A stretch of DNA of 64,000 bases from Streptomyces graminofaciens (GTDB taxonomy: Bacteria > Actinomycetota > Actinomycetes > Streptomycetales > Streptomycetaceae): the NCBI RefSeq assembly GCF_030294945.1, contig NZ_AP018448.1, forward strand, positions 9,086,501 to 9,150,500, read 5' to 3'. Below are positions 35,412 through 44,303 of the stretch, one piece after another; the first letter of the stretch is position 1, and each line of letters opens with the position of its first letter. Position numbers and translations under genes: made by a program. The notes under the pieces were generated by a model, which worked only from the letters and a program-made list of their open reading frames with translations, searched no databases and had not been told where the DNA came from.

Positions 35412-35644
35412 CTGAGGCTGTCTCCTTCCTGACCTCGGAGGTCGAGGAAGGCAGACGCTAGGGGCCGGCGGGTGTTACGTCGCTGTTTCATCCGTATCCC
35501 GCGTTAGTCGTGTTAGCCATGCTTTTGCTCGTTCTGCTCAGCGGCCGGGGGTGGGCAGAAGGCCGGTGCCGGGAGCACAATCACGCCACCACGGGTACGG
35601 CGCAGGGGCCGCGCCCGGGCCCCGTACGACAGGCAGAGACACCC

Positions 35645-37327
35645 GTGAGACGCATCCGTATCCCGATCGGCCGCGGTGGGAAGGGGCGGCTCTCCGCGCG
35701 AATTCTGGCCAACCAGCTGGCCATCCTGGCGCTGACCGGGCTGATCGGTTTCGTGCTGTTCGCCTTCGCGCAGCGCGGCGAGATCGACCGTGCCTACGAG
35801 AAGCGAGCCCTGGCCATCGCCGAGACCACGGCCGCGGAACCACAGATCCGCCGCGCCATGCAGTACGGGGGCGGTGGCGACGTCGTACAGACGGTGGCAG
35901 AGAGGATCCGCAAGGCGTCGGGCGCGTCGTACGTGGTCGTGCTCGACCTGCGCGGTATCCGCCACTCGCACCCCGACCCGGCACTGGTCGGTGAACCGAC
36001 GGGGGACCGGATCGTGGTGCTGGACGGCAGGACGCATGTCGGCACCGACCAGGGCGCGACGGGGCGTTCCGCCAACGGCAAGGCCCCGCTGTACGGGCCC
36101 ACCGGCAAGCTGGTCGGCGAGGTGTCCGCAGGCATCCCCGAGCACTATGTGCTGGGTGAGCTGTGGCGTGAGCTGCCCACCTTCGGCCTGTACAGCGCCA
36201 TCGCCGTCGCGCTCGGCTCGACGGCCGCGTTCCTGCTGGCCAGACGGCTCAAGCGGACGACGTTCGGGCTGGAGCTGGAGGAGATCGCCGGGCTGTTGCA
36301 GGACCGGGAGGCGATGCTGCACGGAATCCGTGAGGGAGTCGTCGCCTTCGACCCGGACGGCCGGATCACGCTGGTCAACGACGAGGCACGCGACCTGCTC
36401 GGACTGGGCACCGCGCTCGGCAGCACGCTGGCGGAAGTCCTGCCCGACGGGCGGCTGCGCCGCGCCTTGGACGGCACCCTGGTGGGCAGCGACATCAGCG
36501 TGCTCACCGACGACCACTGCCTGGTCGTCAACCGGATGCCGGTCGCCCTCCACGGACGGGAACTGGGCGCCGTGGTCACCGTGCGCGACCGCACCGAGAT
36601 GATCGGGCTCTTGCGCGAGCTGGACTCGGTGCGCGGGCTGACGGACGCGCTGCGCGCCCAGCAGCACGAGTTCACCAACCGTATGCACACCGTGGCCGGG
36701 CTGCTGGACATCGGCGACCACGACGCCGCCTACGAGTTCGCCGTCGATTCGGCCGGCGCCGAGCAGGCGCTGACCGAATCCGTACGGGAACGGATCGGCA
36801 ACCCGCTGCTCGTGGGACTGATCGTCGCCAAGATCACGGTGGCCGCGGAACGCGGGGTGCGGATCGTCCTCAGCGAGGACTCCGCCCTCGGCGAGGACCC
36901 GCCGCATCTGCCTCGGCTGCTGACCATCATCGGCAACCTGGTGGACAACGCGATCGACGCGTCCGCGACCGGATCGGCTCCCTCGGGTGGTGCCGAGGTC
37001 TGTCTGTCGCTGATCGAGGCCGTCGACGCGGTGCGGGTGGAGGTGGCCGACACCGGCCCCGGCATCCCGCCGGACACCGCCGAGTCCATCTTCGAGGACG
37101 GCTGGTCGACCCGTCCGGACCGCGGCACCGCCCGGCGCGGCCTCGGCCTCGCGCTCGTCCACCGGCTGGTGCAGCGGCACGGCGGCACGATCGCCGTCAG
37201 TGAAGGGCCCGGCGCCGTCTTCACCGTGACGCTGCCGGTGCCCGATACCGCGCCCGGCCCACGGGGCGCGCTCTTCACGACCGCTTCACCGGTACTGGAC
37301 GTCGTGGCAGGAGGTGATCGCTGGTGA
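35645..37327 (+). CDS. Sensor kinase of the DcuS/CitA family
   Basis: A 560-residue membrane kinase. Helices lie at about residues 18-40 and 178-200, enclosing an extracytoplasmic PAS-like (PDC/CACHE) ligand domain with the typical DLRGIRHSHPDPALVGEP segment. A cytoplasmic PAS follows (VVAFDPDGRITLVNDEARDLLGLG), then the unusual H-box ALRAQQHEFTNRMHTVAGLL, N-box IIGNLVDNAIDA and G-box DTGPGIPPDTAESIFEDGWST. The family senses C4-dicarboxylates, citrate or related carboxylates. GTG 35645 is chosen; earlier in-frame codons run into the promoter region. It is divergent from the ABC importer. Confidence 0.9.
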   Translation: MRRIRIPIGRGGKGRLSARILANQLAILALTGLIGFVLFAFAQRGEIDRAYEKRALAIAETTAAEPQIRRAMQYGGGGDVVQTVAERIRKASGASYVVVLDLRGIRHSHPDPALVGEPTGDRIVVLDGRTHVGTDQGATGRSANGKAPLYGPTGKLVGEVSAGIPEHYVLGELWRELPTFGLYSAIAVALGSTAAFLLARRLKRTTFGLELEEIAGLLQDREAMLHGIREGVVAFDPDGRITLVNDEARDLLGLGTALGSTLAEVLPDGRLRRALDGTLVGSDISVLTDDHCLVVNRMPVALHGRELGAVVTVRDRTEMIGLLRELDSVRGLTDALRAQQHEFTNRMHTVAGLLDIGDHDAAYEFAVDSAGAEQALTESVRERIGNPLLVGLIVAKITVAAERGVRIVLSEDSALGEDPPHLPRLLTIIGNLVDNAIDASATGSAPSGGAEVCLSLIEAVDAVRVEVADTGPGIPPDTAESIFEDGWSTRPDRGTARRGLGLALVHRLVQRHGGTIAVSEGPGAVFTVTLPVPDTAPGPRGALFTTASPVLDVVAGGDRW

Positions 37328-38013
37328 TCCGGACCCTGGTGGTGGACGACGACTTCCGAGTGAGCCGCATCCACTGCGACTACGTGTCCCGCGTCCGGGG
37401 CTTCGAGGTGGTCGGCCAGGCAGCGACCGTGGCCGAGGCACTGGCCGCGGTGCGCGACCTCCACCCCGACCTGCTGCTGCTCGACATCTTCCTGCCGGAC
37501 GGCAGCGGACTGGACGTGCTACGCCGGCTCAGCGGCGACGAGGGCGGCGACCGCCCCGACGCCATCATGATCACCGCCGACCGGGACATCACCTCGGTAC
37601 GGATCGCGATGAAGCTCGGCGCCGTCGGATACCTGGTCAAGCCCTTCGGCGCGCCCGACCTCGCCGAGCGGCTCACCGCCTACCGGGAGCTCCAGCACCG
37701 TATGGACGCCCTGGGTACGGTCCCCGAGACCGACCAGGCTGACGTGGACGCTCTGTTCAGCGCCGCCCGGCCGCCGGCCGTGCCCCGTGTCCCTGCGAAG
37801 GGCCACTCCGCGCCGACGCTTGCCCTGCTGCACCAGACCCTGCGCGGCGCGCACGACGCTCTGTCGGCTGCGGAGGCCGCCGAACGCACCGGCGTCTCCC
37901 GCGCCACGGCCCAGCGTTACCTCTCCTACCTGGTCAGGGAGGGCATGGTCCGGCTTGAACTTCGCTACGGGACCACCGGCCGCCCCGAGCACCTCTACCG
38001 CATCACGCACTGA
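37324..38013 (+). CDS. Response regulator of the DcuR/CitB family
   Basis: A 229-residue regulator. The receiver has VVDDDFRVSR, Asp in LLLLDIFLPDGSG, ITADRDITSV and the Lys in YLVKPFG. The C-terminal domain is the helix-turn-helix of the CitB group (ALSAAEAAERTGVSRATAQRYLSYLVREGMV). GTG 37324 overlaps the kinase stop by 4 nt. Ligand sensing by the kinase and binding of this regulator to the shared promoter region at 35412-35644 probably set the expression of the ABC importer (inference from divergence). Confidence 0.9.
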   Translation: MIRTLVVDDDFRVSRIHCDYVSRVRGFEVVGQAATVAEALAAVRDLHPDLLLLDIFLPDGSGLDVLRRLSGDEGGDRPDAIMITADRDITSVRIAMKLGAVGYLVKPFGAPDLAERLTAYRELQHRMDALGTVPETDQADVDALFSAARPPAVPRVPAKGHSAPTLALLHQTLRGAHDALSAAEAAERTGVSRATAQRYLSYLVREGMVRLELRYGTTGRPEHLYRITH

Positions 38014-38040
38014 GCGGACGTTGTTGTTCATCGAGCCCGT

Positions 38041-39117
38041 TCACGGTGACGCGGGGCAGGGCGGGTGCCGACGACCCGCTGCCTGCACGACCCGGCTCGC
38101 GGCTGTCTTCTGCAGCAGCCCGTAGGCGAGCACTGGCAGGAGCAGGTGTGGTTTGTCGGGCAGCGTGGTGGTGATCAGCACCGCGCTCGCGCTGCTGTTG
38201 TTCATGCCGCAGGCGAGCGTCAGCGAGGAGGAGACGGGGCCGTCCAGATGCAGGAGCCGCGCGGCGGTCCGGCCCAACGCGAAGGACAGCAGGCAGACGA
38301 GCGCAGCCACGGCCAGTGCGGCGGCGAACAGGAGGGGGCGTGGGTGGGCGAGGAAGGAGCTCAGGGCGCCACTGGCGTTGACGTAGGTCAGGACGAGCGA
38401 TCCGGCCAGCGCCACGGGCACGATCACGCGCAGGGCCCGGTTGAGCCACGTCGTCGGCAGCGCGAGTCGGAGCAGGATACCGACGGCACAGGGGAGGACC
38501 ACGGTGACGAGGGCGAAGCCGCCGTTGGCCGTGCGGCCGGTCGTTGCGAGCGTGTCCGCGTAGCTCTCGTCCAGGAGCGGCACCAAAGTGGTGATGACCA
38601 GCGGGATGGTGAGCGGGCTGAGGACGGTGGAGGCGAGGACGAGTCCCACCATGGTGGGTTGGTCACCGTCACCCTTGCCGGTCCAGACGGTGGCTCCGGC
38701 GGCCACAGGCATCGCCACGATCAGGATCATCGCGGTGATCAGTCCGCTGCCGCCGTCGCTGTCAGGGGTGCGGTGCAGTCCGAACGCGACGACGGGGATG
38801 ACCAGAAGCGGGATCACGAGGTGGAGGACCATCCCGGCCAGCAGGGCGGTCGGCTTGCGGAGCAGGCGGCCCAGTTCGCGGACCGGTACCTGGAGTCCGG
38901 CGGAGAAGAGCACCAGGGACAGCAGCAGCGGGGCGGTGCTCAGGGGCAGGCCGGTCACCGTGCCAATCGGCACGGTGTGGTCGCTGCGCAGCCACAGGCC
39001 GGGGCCGGGCAGGAGGAGGGCGGCGACGTAGGAGAGCACTACGGCCCGGCCGAGCCGGTGGCGCAGCCAGGCCGTCACCCGGTCGGCAGGCGGTGGGGAG
39101 GCTGGCGGACGGTTCAA
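38041..39117 (-). CDS. BASS-family (bile acid:sodium symporter-like) transporter
   Basis: A 358-residue membrane protein with about nine to ten helices of the BASS/ArsB-ACR3-like fold. The family is suggested by LVLFSAGLQVPVRELGRLLRKPTALLAGMVLHLVIPLL, AMPVAAGATVW and the crossing-helix motif ACGMNNSSASAVL. The substrate is unknown; bacterial members move organic anions. The start is TTG at 39117 with GAAGG upstream. The C-terminal 20 residues are basic and unusual for the family. It converges on the DcuR-type regulator gene with only 27 bp between the stops. Confidence 0.75.
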   Translation of the reverse strand: MNRPPASPPPADRVTAWLRHRLGRAVVLSYVAALLLPGPGLWLRSDHTVPIGTVTGLPLSTAPLLLSLVLFSAGLQVPVRELGRLLRKPTALLAGMVLHLVIPLLVIPVVAFGLHRTPDSDGGSGLITAMILIVAMPVAAGATVWTGKGDGDQPTMVGLVLASTVLSPLTIPLVITTLVPLLDESYADTLATTGRTANGGFALVTVVLPCAVGILLRLALPTTWLNRALRVIVPVALAGSLVLTYVNASGALSSFLAHPRPLLFAAALAVAALVCLLSFALGRTAARLLHLDGPVSSSLTLACGMNNSSASAVLITTTLPDKPHLLLPVLAYGLLQKTAASRVVQAAGRRHPPCPASP

Positions 39118-39245
39118 GGCGGCCTTCTTCCATGGCGGCGGAGGGGACGGGGCGGAACGCCGCTATGCAGGCGCCGTGATCACGAGTCGTCATGGCACTC
39201 ATGGTGCTCGGGTGAGGCGGATGGGGCAGCCGGTGACGCACGGCA

Positions 39246-39286
39246 GTCAGGATGCGTTCAGGTATCCCGTGGCACGGTCGGGCCTC
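39246..39286 (+). promoter_or_regulatory. DUF347 box B: direct repeat plus -10, leaderless
   Basis: GTCAGGA (39246-39252) and TTCAGGT (39257-39263) have 11-bp spacing. Nine nt later is CACGGT (39273-39278), and 8 nt after that the ATG of the decayed DUF347 gene. The promoter is intact although the gene is broken. Confidence 0.72.
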
Positions 39287-39929
39287 ATGCCATACGAGAC
39301 CTCACAGCCGCCCGGGCCCTCGGCGGCCAACTCCCAGGTGTCACCGTCCGGTCGCCGACTGGGCTGGAACAAGGTGCCCGAAGTCACCGTCTACTTCTGG
39401 GTCATCAAGGTGCTGTGCACGACGGTCGGCGAGACCGCGGCCGACCTGCTCAACGAGAAGGCCGGTCACTGCTGGCGGTCGTCCTGGTGGTGCAGTTCCG
39501 CGGCGTGAGCGGACCCTGTCCATCCACCACATCGACACCACGAGCCGCGAGTCCTACTACTGGCTCGCCGTGCTGTTCACCTTCGCCCTCGGCACCGCGG
39601 CCGGTGACCTGGTCTCGGAGCGCATGGACCTGGGCTACTGGCTCTCCGCGGTCCTGTTCGGCCTGGCCATCGCCGCAGTCGCCCTCGCGTACTTCAAGCT
39701 CGGCCTGGACGCGGTGTGGAGCTTCTGGATCGCCTACATCCTCACCCGTCCGCTCGGCGCGTCCATCGGCGACTACCTCTCCCAGCCCACCGGCGACGGC
39801 GGCCTGGGCCTCGGCACCGTCATCACCAGCGCCCTGTTCTTGACGGTCATACTCGCTCTGGTCGTGTATCTCTCCGTGACCCGAAGGGATGTGACGGAGC
39901 CTCAGCGCACCGCGCGGCACGCGGCCTGA
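39287..39929 (+). pseudogene. Decayed DUF347 membrane protein gene
   Basis: The frame starts well (NKVPEVTVYFWVIKVLCTTVGE, first DUF347 repeat) but shifts at about 39465 after NEKAG. A short piece in a third frame (SLLAVVLVVQF, about 39466-39500) is followed by the last two repeats in yet another frame (RERTLSIHHIDTTSRESYYWLAVLFTFALG onwards), ending normally with TRRDVTEPQRTARHAA. The second repeat, present in all intact copies, is missing. At least two deletions are needed to explain this. It is about 75% of a normal gene and lies 18 bp before box C of the intact copy. Confidence 0.85.
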
Positions 39930-39947
39930 GCAGGCACGCGGCAGGCG

Positions 39948-39980
39948 TTCAGGATGCGTTCAGGTTTACGCTGCCAAGGT
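39948..39980 (+). promoter_or_regulatory. DUF347 box C: direct repeat plus -10
   Basis: TTCAGGA (39948-39954) and TTCAGGT (39959-39965) are the best match to the consensus. CAAGGT (39975-39980) follows at 9 nt. Here the gene begins about 100 nt downstream with a normal ribosome site, so this promoter gives an ordinary leadered mRNA. Confidence 0.72.
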
Positions 39981-40083
39981 CGGTTGCGGCGATCACTCTT
40001 CGAGGTCGCCTCATGGCACAGGGCGCTCGTCCCCATCGCGGGGCGGGCGCCCCGCCGTTACAACCGCATAGGAGCCCCCCACC

Positions 40084-40974
40084 TTGCAGCAACCGGAAAT
40101 GTTCACCGATCTCGACGTCGCGAGCACGACCAAGTCGGTGATGAAAAAGCTCCCCGAGGTCACGCTGGCGTTCTGGATCATGAAGATCGCCGCCACCACC
40201 CTCGGTGAGACGGCCGGCGACCTCTTCGCGCAGACCCTCAAGCTCGGCTACTTCCTCACCACGATCGCGCTGTTCCTCGTCTTCGTGGTGACGCTGGTCG
40301 TCCAGCTCAGGTCCAGCCGCTACCACCCGTTCTTCTACTGGACCGTGATCCTGTCGACCAGCATGGCCGGCACCACGATGTCCGACTTCATGAACCGCGA
40401 CGCCAGCGCCAAGTACCTCTCGGGCGGCACCACTTCACTCGGCTGGGGACCGCAGGGCCTGGGTCTCGGCTACCCCACCGGCGCCGCGATCCTCATCTCG
40501 ATGCTGCTGATCATCTTCGCCGTCTGGAAGGCGACCGGCATGACCTTCCAGATCCGCGACATCGTCACCTTCCGCGGCGAGGCCCTGTTCTGGTCTGCAA
40601 TCCTCGTCTCCAACACCCTCGGCACCTCGATGGGCGACTTCCTCTCTGACAGCTCCGGCCTCGGCTATGCGGGCGGCGCGCTGCTCGTGACCGGGGCGCT
40701 CGCCGTCCTCGTCGTCCTGATGAAGGTGCCCGTCGTCCCGAACGTGCTTCTGTTCTGGATCGCCTTCGTCCTCACCCGCCCGCTGGGCGCCACGGCCGGT
40801 GACTTCCTGACCAAGCCGGTCGCCAAAGGAGGCCTGGATCTCGGTACCGCGGGCTCCTCGGCCGTGCTGTTGGCCGTTCTGGTCGGCCTGATGGCCTATG
40901 CACAGGTCCAGGAGCGCAGGACCGCCGTCCCGCGCACACCGGAGCGGGAGACGGTCGCCCAGCAGGCCGACTGA
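40084..40974 (+). CDS. DUF347 (COG4705) membrane protein
   Basis: A 296-residue protein with four DUF347 repeats: FWIMKIAATTLGETAGDL, FYWTVILSTSMAGTTMSDF, FWSAILVSNTLGTSMGDF and FWIAFVLTRPLGATAGDF. Between the second and third repeats is a loop of about 35 residues (ASAKYLSGGTTSLGWGPQG) that is longer than in the other copies. TTG 40084 is chosen because AGGAG lies 8-9 nt upstream; ATG 40099 lacks a ribosome site. The function is unknown. It converges on the histidine kinase gene with 6 bp between the two stops. Confidence 0.86.
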   Translation: MQQPEMFTDLDVASTTKSVMKKLPEVTLAFWIMKIAATTLGETAGDLFAQTLKLGYFLTTIALFLVFVVTLVVQLRSSRYHPFFYWTVILSTSMAGTTMSDFMNRDASAKYLSGGTTSLGWGPQGLGLGYPTGAAILISMLLIIFAVWKATGMTFQIRDIVTFRGEALFWSAILVSNTLGTSMGDFLSDSSGLGYAGGALLVTGALAVLVVLMKVPVVPNVLLFWIAFVLTRPLGATAGDFLTKPVAKGGLDLGTAGSSAVLLAVLVGLMAYAQVQERRTAVPRTPERETVAQQAD

Positions 40975-40980
40975 GTCCGG

Positions 40981-42357
40981 TCACCCGGCGGGCAGGTCGA
41001 CCAGGAAACGTGCCCCCGGTGTGTGCTCGGGGTCGTGGGAGACCTCGCCGCCGACGGCGCGGGCCAGGCGCCGCGCGAGCGGCAGTCCCAGGCCCGCCCC
41101 GTCGTGCCCGTCGCCGGAGTCCGCGCGCCGGCCGGGCTGGAAGAGATGGTCGAGGAACTCCTCCGGTACGCCAGGACCGTCGTCGGTGACGTCGATGCGG
41201 ACGCCGCTGGGCAACTGCCGTGCGGACACGGTCACCGTGGAGTCGGCATAGCGAACGGCATTGGCCAGCAGCGGGCTGACGATGCGTTCGAGAAGAGCGG
41301 AAGCGACGCCCGCCTCAAGCTCCTGGTCCGGCACGTCGACGACGGTCTTCAGCTGCTTCCGTGCGTCGAGGTCCTCGACCAGCCGCCGCAGCACGGGAGC
41401 GACAGCGGCGGCACCCACGGCCGTGCTGGTGGTCTGCCCGCCTTCGCGGGCGTCGTTCAACAGCGTGTCGCAGATGGTGCGTATGGACTGGGCGGCCTCC
41501 GCGATCACCTCGTGGGTGGCGTCGGTCTCGGCCGCCGAGCGAGGGCGGGCCCGCCACCAGTCGAGCTCGACGACGATCCGGGTGAGCGGGGTGCGCAGTT
41601 CGTGGGACAACTCCCCGGTCAGCTGTTGCTCGTGACGCAGCACGGTGCGGATGCGGTCCAGCAGTGCGTCCAACGAGGTGCCCAGGCGGGCCAGTTCGGC
41701 CGGCTGGTCCTCGGCGCCGAAACGCTGGCCGGAACCGACGGCGCTCCACTGGGTGGCCTGGTCGGTCATGGTGCGCACGGGGCGCAGCGCCCGCCCGACG
41801 GCCAGCCGCGTCAGCGCGTAGGTGCACGCGAGCATGACAGCGTCCAGGATCAGCGAGCCCGCCAGCAGGGTGCCGGCGGAGCTGCGGTACGGGGCGAGAT
41901 CCACGGCCGTGACGACGATGGCGGTGCTGCGAAGGCCGGACACGGGTCGGGAGCACAGGCGGACGAAACGGGGGTTGTCGGTTTGCACGGTCGCGCAGAC
42001 CGGCCTGCCCCGCCCCGCGAGCCGGTCGGCGGCCTGGGTCAGCGCGCTGTCGGCTGCGGCGGACGGTGGTTTCTCCAGCAGGCGTGTCCCGGTGTAGATC
42101 CACACGTTCGCGTCGAGCAGGCTGTCGTTGACGGTCTCCAGGACCCGCACTCGGGGCCCGCTGGTGTCGACGGTGGTGGCGACGGCGGCGGCGCGGTTGC
42201 GTAGTTCGTCGTCAGCCTGGTGCTGGAGGTGCCGGTCCATCGCGGTGTTGAACGCGACGGTCAGCACGGTCATCAGGAGCGCGGCGGTGGTCAGCGCCAC
42301 GAGCGAGAGCCGACCGCGCAACGTGCGGGGCGCCAGACGGCGCGCGAGCCGGTTCAT
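40981..42357 (-). CDS. Sensor histidine kinase next to DUF347 genes
   Basis: A 458-residue kinase. Helices lie at about residues 18-40 and 165-187 with a 120-residue sensor between that contains two cysteines (VCATVQ and LCSRP). Then come a HAMP domain, the H-box LTGELSHELRTPLTRIVVELDWW, N-box LLANAVRYADS and G-boxes DDGPGVPEEFLDHLFQPG and GAGLGLPLARRL. It is the last gene of the DedA-PAP2-PAP2-regulator-kinase operon; its ATG overlaps the regulator stop (ATGA). It is similar to the kinase at 7407-8675. Confidence 0.92.
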   Translation of the reverse strand: MNRLARRLAPRTLRGRLSLVALTTAALLMTVLTVAFNTAMDRHLQHQADDELRNRAAAVATTVDTSGPRVRVLETVNDSLLDANVWIYTGTRLLEKPPSAAADSALTQAADRLAGRGRPVCATVQTDNPRFVRLCSRPVSGLRSTAIVVTAVDLAPYRSSAGTLLAGSLILDAVMLACTYALTRLAVGRALRPVRTMTDQATQWSAVGSGQRFGAEDQPAELARLGTSLDALLDRIRTVLRHEQQLTGELSHELRTPLTRIVVELDWWRARPRSAAETDATHEVIAEAAQSIRTICDTLLNDAREGGQTTSTAVGAAAVAPVLRRLVEDLDARKQLKTVVDVPDQELEAGVASALLERIVSPLLANAVRYADSTVTVSARQLPSGVRIDVTDDGPGVPEEFLDHLFQPGRRADSGDGHDGAGLGLPLARRLARAVGGEVSHDPEHTPGARFLVDLPAG

Positions 42358-43016
42358 GACAGCCGGTGCCCGATCCCGCGTGCCGTGGTGAGGCCAAGGC
42401 CGCTGCCCGCTTCGCGCAGCTTGCGGCGCAGTCGGCTCAGATACTGGTCGAGGGTGTTGTCGCTGACCTGGGCGCCGTCCGGCCAGGCGGCCCTGACCAG
42501 GTCGCGGCGGGATACGAGGGTCCCGCCTGCGGCCATGAGCGTGGCCAGCAGACGGAACTCCGTGGGAGACAGGTCGATGTCGACGTCGCCGACGTGCGCG
42601 CTGTGCCGGGTCGCGTCCAGGACCAGGTCTCCGGCGGTGGCCACGGCCGCGGGGGCGGCCCGTTTGAGTGCGGCCCTCAGCCGGGCGACGAGTTCGGCGA
42701 GATGGAACGGCTTGGGCAGGTAGTCGTCGGCTCCGGCGGAGAACCCGGACAGCCGGTCCGTGAGGTGATGGCGGGCCGTCAGGAAGATGATCGGGGCGGC
42801 GAACCCGCCCGCACGCAGCGCCTGGCACACGTCCCGGCCGTCCGCGTCGGGCAGCCCGACGTCCAGGACGACGGCCGCGATGTCGTCCGTGGCCAGCCGC
42901 AGGGCGGTGGCGCCGTCGGCGGCGGCCACGGGGTCGAAGTCCTCGTCGAGCAGGCCGCGGCGCAGCACGTCACGCAGGGCGTGATCGTCCTCGACGACCA
43001 GGATCTTGTGGCGCAT
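42354..43016 (-). CDS. OmpR-type response regulator next to DUF347 genes
   Basis: A 220-residue regulator. The receiver has VVEDDHALRD, Asp in VVLDVGLPDADG, FLTARHHLTD and the Lys in YLPKPFH. The winged helix has IDLSPTEFRLLATLMAAGG and SDNTLDQYLSRLRRKL. The recognition region and the DADGRDVC stretch closely resemble the regulator at 6763-7416, as expected if both read the same TTCAGGT box (inference). ATG 43016 lies inside the end of the PAP2 gene (47-nt overlap). Confidence 0.92.
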   Translation of the reverse strand: MRHKILVVEDDHALRDVLRRGLLDEDFDPVAAADGATALRLATDDIAAVVLDVGLPDADGRDVCQALRAGGFAAPIIFLTARHHLTDRLSGFSAGADDYLPKPFHLAELVARLRAALKRAAPAAVATAGDLVLDATRHSAHVGDVDIDLSPTEFRLLATLMAAGGTLVSRRDLVRAAWPDGAQVSDNTLDQYLSRLRRKLREAGSGLGLTTARGIGHRLS

Positions 43017-43701
43017 GGTCCTCCGTTGGATCGTCCGGCGCACGGGGCGTACCGGAGACGAACGATGCGGGCAGCCATCGGGTCATCGCGTACAGGCACA
43101 CTCCGAGCCATCCGGTGGCGAACAGCCAGCCGCCGATGACGTCGGTGAACCAGTGCACGCCGAGATAGACCCGGGACAGGCCCACCAGCACGCCCCAGCA
43201 CCCGATGACGACCCGGAGCGGGGTGGCGCCGCGCGGGGCGCGCAGTGAGACCGCGACGATCAGCAGTCCGGCAGTGAGGGCCGCTGTGGTGGTGTGTCCC
43301 GAGGGGAACGCCCAACCGCCCGCGGACGCCGCCCAGTCGGCACGGGCGGGACGTGGCCGCTGGACGGCTTCCATCACCCCGTAGCGCAGCGCCTGACCGG
43401 CTCCCAGACAGGCAAGGCCCAGTGCGGCGGCCCCCATCCGGCGCCGTGCGGTTCGTCCCGCGACCATGCCGGCCAACACGGTAAGGACGTATGGGACGGC
43501 ACCGCTGCCGGTATCGGTCACCCCTCGGGCCAGAGCCTCGGCGACGTCCGGCCGATGGCCGAGCGACCAGGCCAGGAAACCGTCGTCCGACCACAGCTGA
43601 GCGCCGTCCTGGCCGATCACCACCATCGTGAGGACGCCGAACGCCACCCAGGCGCCGAGACCGACCATCCCGGCCAGGTCGGCGGCGTCGCGCCGGTTCA
43701 T
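42970..43701 (-). CDS. PAP2-family phosphatase (membrane)
   Basis: A 243-residue membrane protein of the type 2 phosphatidic acid phosphatase family. The three active-site motifs are visible: QRPRPARAD (K/RxxxxxxRP), WAFPSGHTTTAA (PSGH) and SRVYLGVHWFTDVIGG (SR-x5-H-x3-D). Such enzymes dephosphorylate lipid phosphates, including undecaprenyl diphosphate. About six helices are predicted. The ATG overlaps the stop of the second PAP2 gene (ATGA). The C-terminal tail is long, polar and rich in Pro and Arg and overlaps the regulator gene. Confidence 0.9.
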   Translation of the reverse strand: MNRRDAADLAGMVGLGAWVAFGVLTMVVIGQDGAQLWSDDGFLAWSLGHRPDVAEALARGVTDTGSGAVPYVLTVLAGMVAGRTARRRMGAAALGLACLGAGQALRYGVMEAVQRPRPARADWAASAGGWAFPSGHTTTAALTAGLLIVAVSLRAPRGATPLRVVIGCWGVLVGLSRVYLGVHWFTDVIGGWLFATGWLGVCLYAMTRWLPASFVSGTPRAPDDPTEDHAPQDPGRRGRSRPA

Positions 43702-44303
43702 GAGGCGCTCAGCAGTCGCCCCAGGCGGCCGGAGCCGATCCACCGGGCCACCGATCGCGACCACCGTCGCAGCACGAGCATCGCCATCAGTGCGACGAGG
43801 CCACCGACCAGCACGCCTGCCAGGACGTCGTGCGGATAGTGCGCGCCGACCCACACCCGCGAGACCGCCATCGCCAGGGCCGCCACGGCCGCGACCGCCC
43901 CCAGCCGACGCGAGACGAAGAGCAGGGCCACGGCAGCGGCGGCCGCGATCGCCGCGTGGTTGCTGGGGAAGGACCAGTCGCCGGGCGCCGGACATGTCTC
44001 CAGGGTCTTCACTCGAAGGCTCTGGCACGGCCGGTCCTCGCGCACCGCCAGCTTCACCAGGGCATCCACGCCATACGCAAGGACCACGACCACTGGTACG
44101 GCCAGCGCCCTCACCGCAGCCGCATCTCCGCCCCGTCGAGCGAACCACCAGCCCACGACCGCGAGCACGGCGAAGACCGCGAGCCCGTACGTCGACCAGA
44201 ACGACACCGCTCCGTCCAGCCAGGCCGGCGCATGCCGGGCCAGACGCACCACATCCAGATACGCGGTGCCGTCGACAGACGACCCGTCGAAAGCCATGAT
44301 CAC
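43698..44303 (-). CDS. PAP2-family phosphatase (membrane)
   Basis: A 201-residue membrane protein with the PAP2 motifs VREDRPCQS (K/RxxxxxxRP-like), WSFPSNHAAIAA (PSNH) and SRVWVGAHYPHDVLAG. About five helices are predicted. GTG 44303 overlaps the DedA stop (GTGA) with GAGGGGG 7 nt upstream; ATG 44297 is an alternative with poorer spacing. Two adjacent but different PAP2 enzymes and DedA in one operon point to lipid-carrier recycling or membrane lipid remodelling. Confidence 0.9.
   Translation of the reverse strand: MIMAFDGSSVDGTAYLDVVRLARHAPAWLDGAVSFWSTYGLAVFAVLAVVGWWFARRGGDAAAVRALAVPVVVVLAYGVDALVKLAVREDRPCQSLRVKTLETCPAPGDWSFPSNHAAIAAAAAVALLFVSRRLGAVAAVAALAMAVSRVWVGAHYPHDVLAGVLVGGLVALMAMLVLRRWSRSVARWIGSGRLGRLLSAS

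Noticed and set aside
35490..35520. GTTAGTCGTGTTAGCC considered as a regulator-binding direct repeat.
   Set aside because: The 9-bp period and short unit are too weak to separate from chance without a second example.
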